Of a DNA stretch of 6,476 nt, positions 6,196 through 6,476 are shown one piece after another. A model generated the notes under the pieces. That model was not told where the DNA came from, searched no databases, and was given only the letters and a program-made list of their open reading frames with translations. Source of the stretch: Pseudomonadota bacterium (GTDB lineage: Bacteria; Pseudomonadota; Alphaproteobacteria; Rhodobacterales; Rhodobacteraceae). Location of the stretch: assembly GCA_022573605.1 (NCBI GenBank), contig JACZTQ010000186.1, forward strand, positions 1 through 6,476. Reading direction: 5' to 3'. The stretch's first letter is position 1; each line of letters starts with the position of its first letter. The position numbers were made by a program, and so were the translations under genes.

Positions 6196-6476
6196 ATGAC
6201 CATCGCCGAGCACGACCGGATTCCCGAGACCGCCCTTGACTGGGCCCGCGCCGGCAAGGGCGCGGCGCTGGCCACCGTGGTCGAGACCTGGGGTTCGGCG
6301 CCGCGCCCGGTGGGCTCGCAACTGGCGATCTCGGGCGACAGCGAGATCGCCGGCTCGGTGTCGGGCGGCTGCGTCGAGGGGGCGGTGGTGGTCGAGGCGC
6401 TGGAGGCGCTCGAGGACGGCAGATGCCGCATCCTGGAGTTCGGCGTCAGCGACGACGAGGCCTTCGCCGTCGGGCT
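6196..6476 (+). CDS. xdhC: XdhC/CoxF-family protein, N-terminal part (3' end outside window)
   Basis: XdhC proteins bind molybdenum cofactor, protect it, help its sulfuration, and deliver it to xanthine-dehydrogenase-type enzymes; CoxF and CoxI are the CO-dehydrogenase cluster relatives. The first 93 complete codons are visible. They show the N-terminal XdhC/CoxI domain: an amphipathic helix (about 11-20), ALATVVETWGSAPRPVGSQL (24-43), and SVSGGCVEGAVVVEA (54-68) with the conserved Cys (C59). The start ATG has AGGGGAGA (6183-6190) ahead of it. The frame is open to the window edge, so whether a C-terminal Rossmann domain is fused or separate cannot be seen. It follows coxE by 190 bases, on the same strand. 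This completes the ATPase-VWA-XdhC set typical of Mo-hydroxylase maturation loci. The family call is firm; the client enzyme is unknown. Confidence 0.93.
   Translation, partial: MTIAEHDRIPETALDWARAGKGAALATVVETWGSAPRPVGSQLAISGDSEIAGSVSGGCVEGAVVVEALEALEDGRCRILEFGVSDDEAFAVG

Overview
The window reads as an ordinary chromosomal stretch of a GC-rich alphaproteobacterium. All the genes lie on the + strand. The evidence for the group is the cytochrome oxidase subunit I, which looks very close in motif wording and residue spacing to the Rhodobacter/Paracoccus aa3 enzyme. It also stands alone, away from the other oxidase subunits, as ctaD does in Rhodobacter and Paracoccus. The order (Rhodobacterales versus Rhodospirillales or a relative) cannot be fixed from this sequence.

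Layout. Positions 1-321 hold the 3' half of lipB (lipoyl/octanoyl transferase). A 192-base spacer follows, then ctaD (514-2154; heme-copper oxidase subunit I) with every metal ligand and both proton-pathway markers intact. The 141-base spacer after ctaD is unusually structured. It contains two stem-loops and a possible 26-codon upstream ORF whose stop overlaps the start of mgtE. mgtE (2296-3684; CBS-domain Mg2+ channel/transporter) ends exactly at a large inverted repeat (3681-3750) that resembles a paired REP/BIME-type element. The repeat supplies the mgtE stop codon.

From 3820 to the end of the window is a second functional block: a MoxR-type AAA+ ATPase of the CoxD kind, a VWA-domain CoxE-like protein overlapping it by one base (TGATG), and, after a 190-base spacer with a short GC-rich palindrome, the 5' end of an XdhC/CoxF-like gene that runs off the window. 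This trio is the accessory set known for maturing xanthine-dehydrogenase/CO-dehydrogenase-type molybdenum hydroxylases. No hydroxylase subunit is visible here, so the enzyme served is unknown.

lipB, ctaD and mgtE are housekeeping genes (lipoate attachment, aerobic respiration, Mg2+ homeostasis) with no obvious shared pathway. I see no transposase, phage gene, CRISPR array, tRNA or rRNA. I found no convincing new multi-gene system. The points most worth a second look are the structured mgtE leader, the repeat at the mgtE stop codon, and the unassigned client of the coxD-coxE-xdhC trio.
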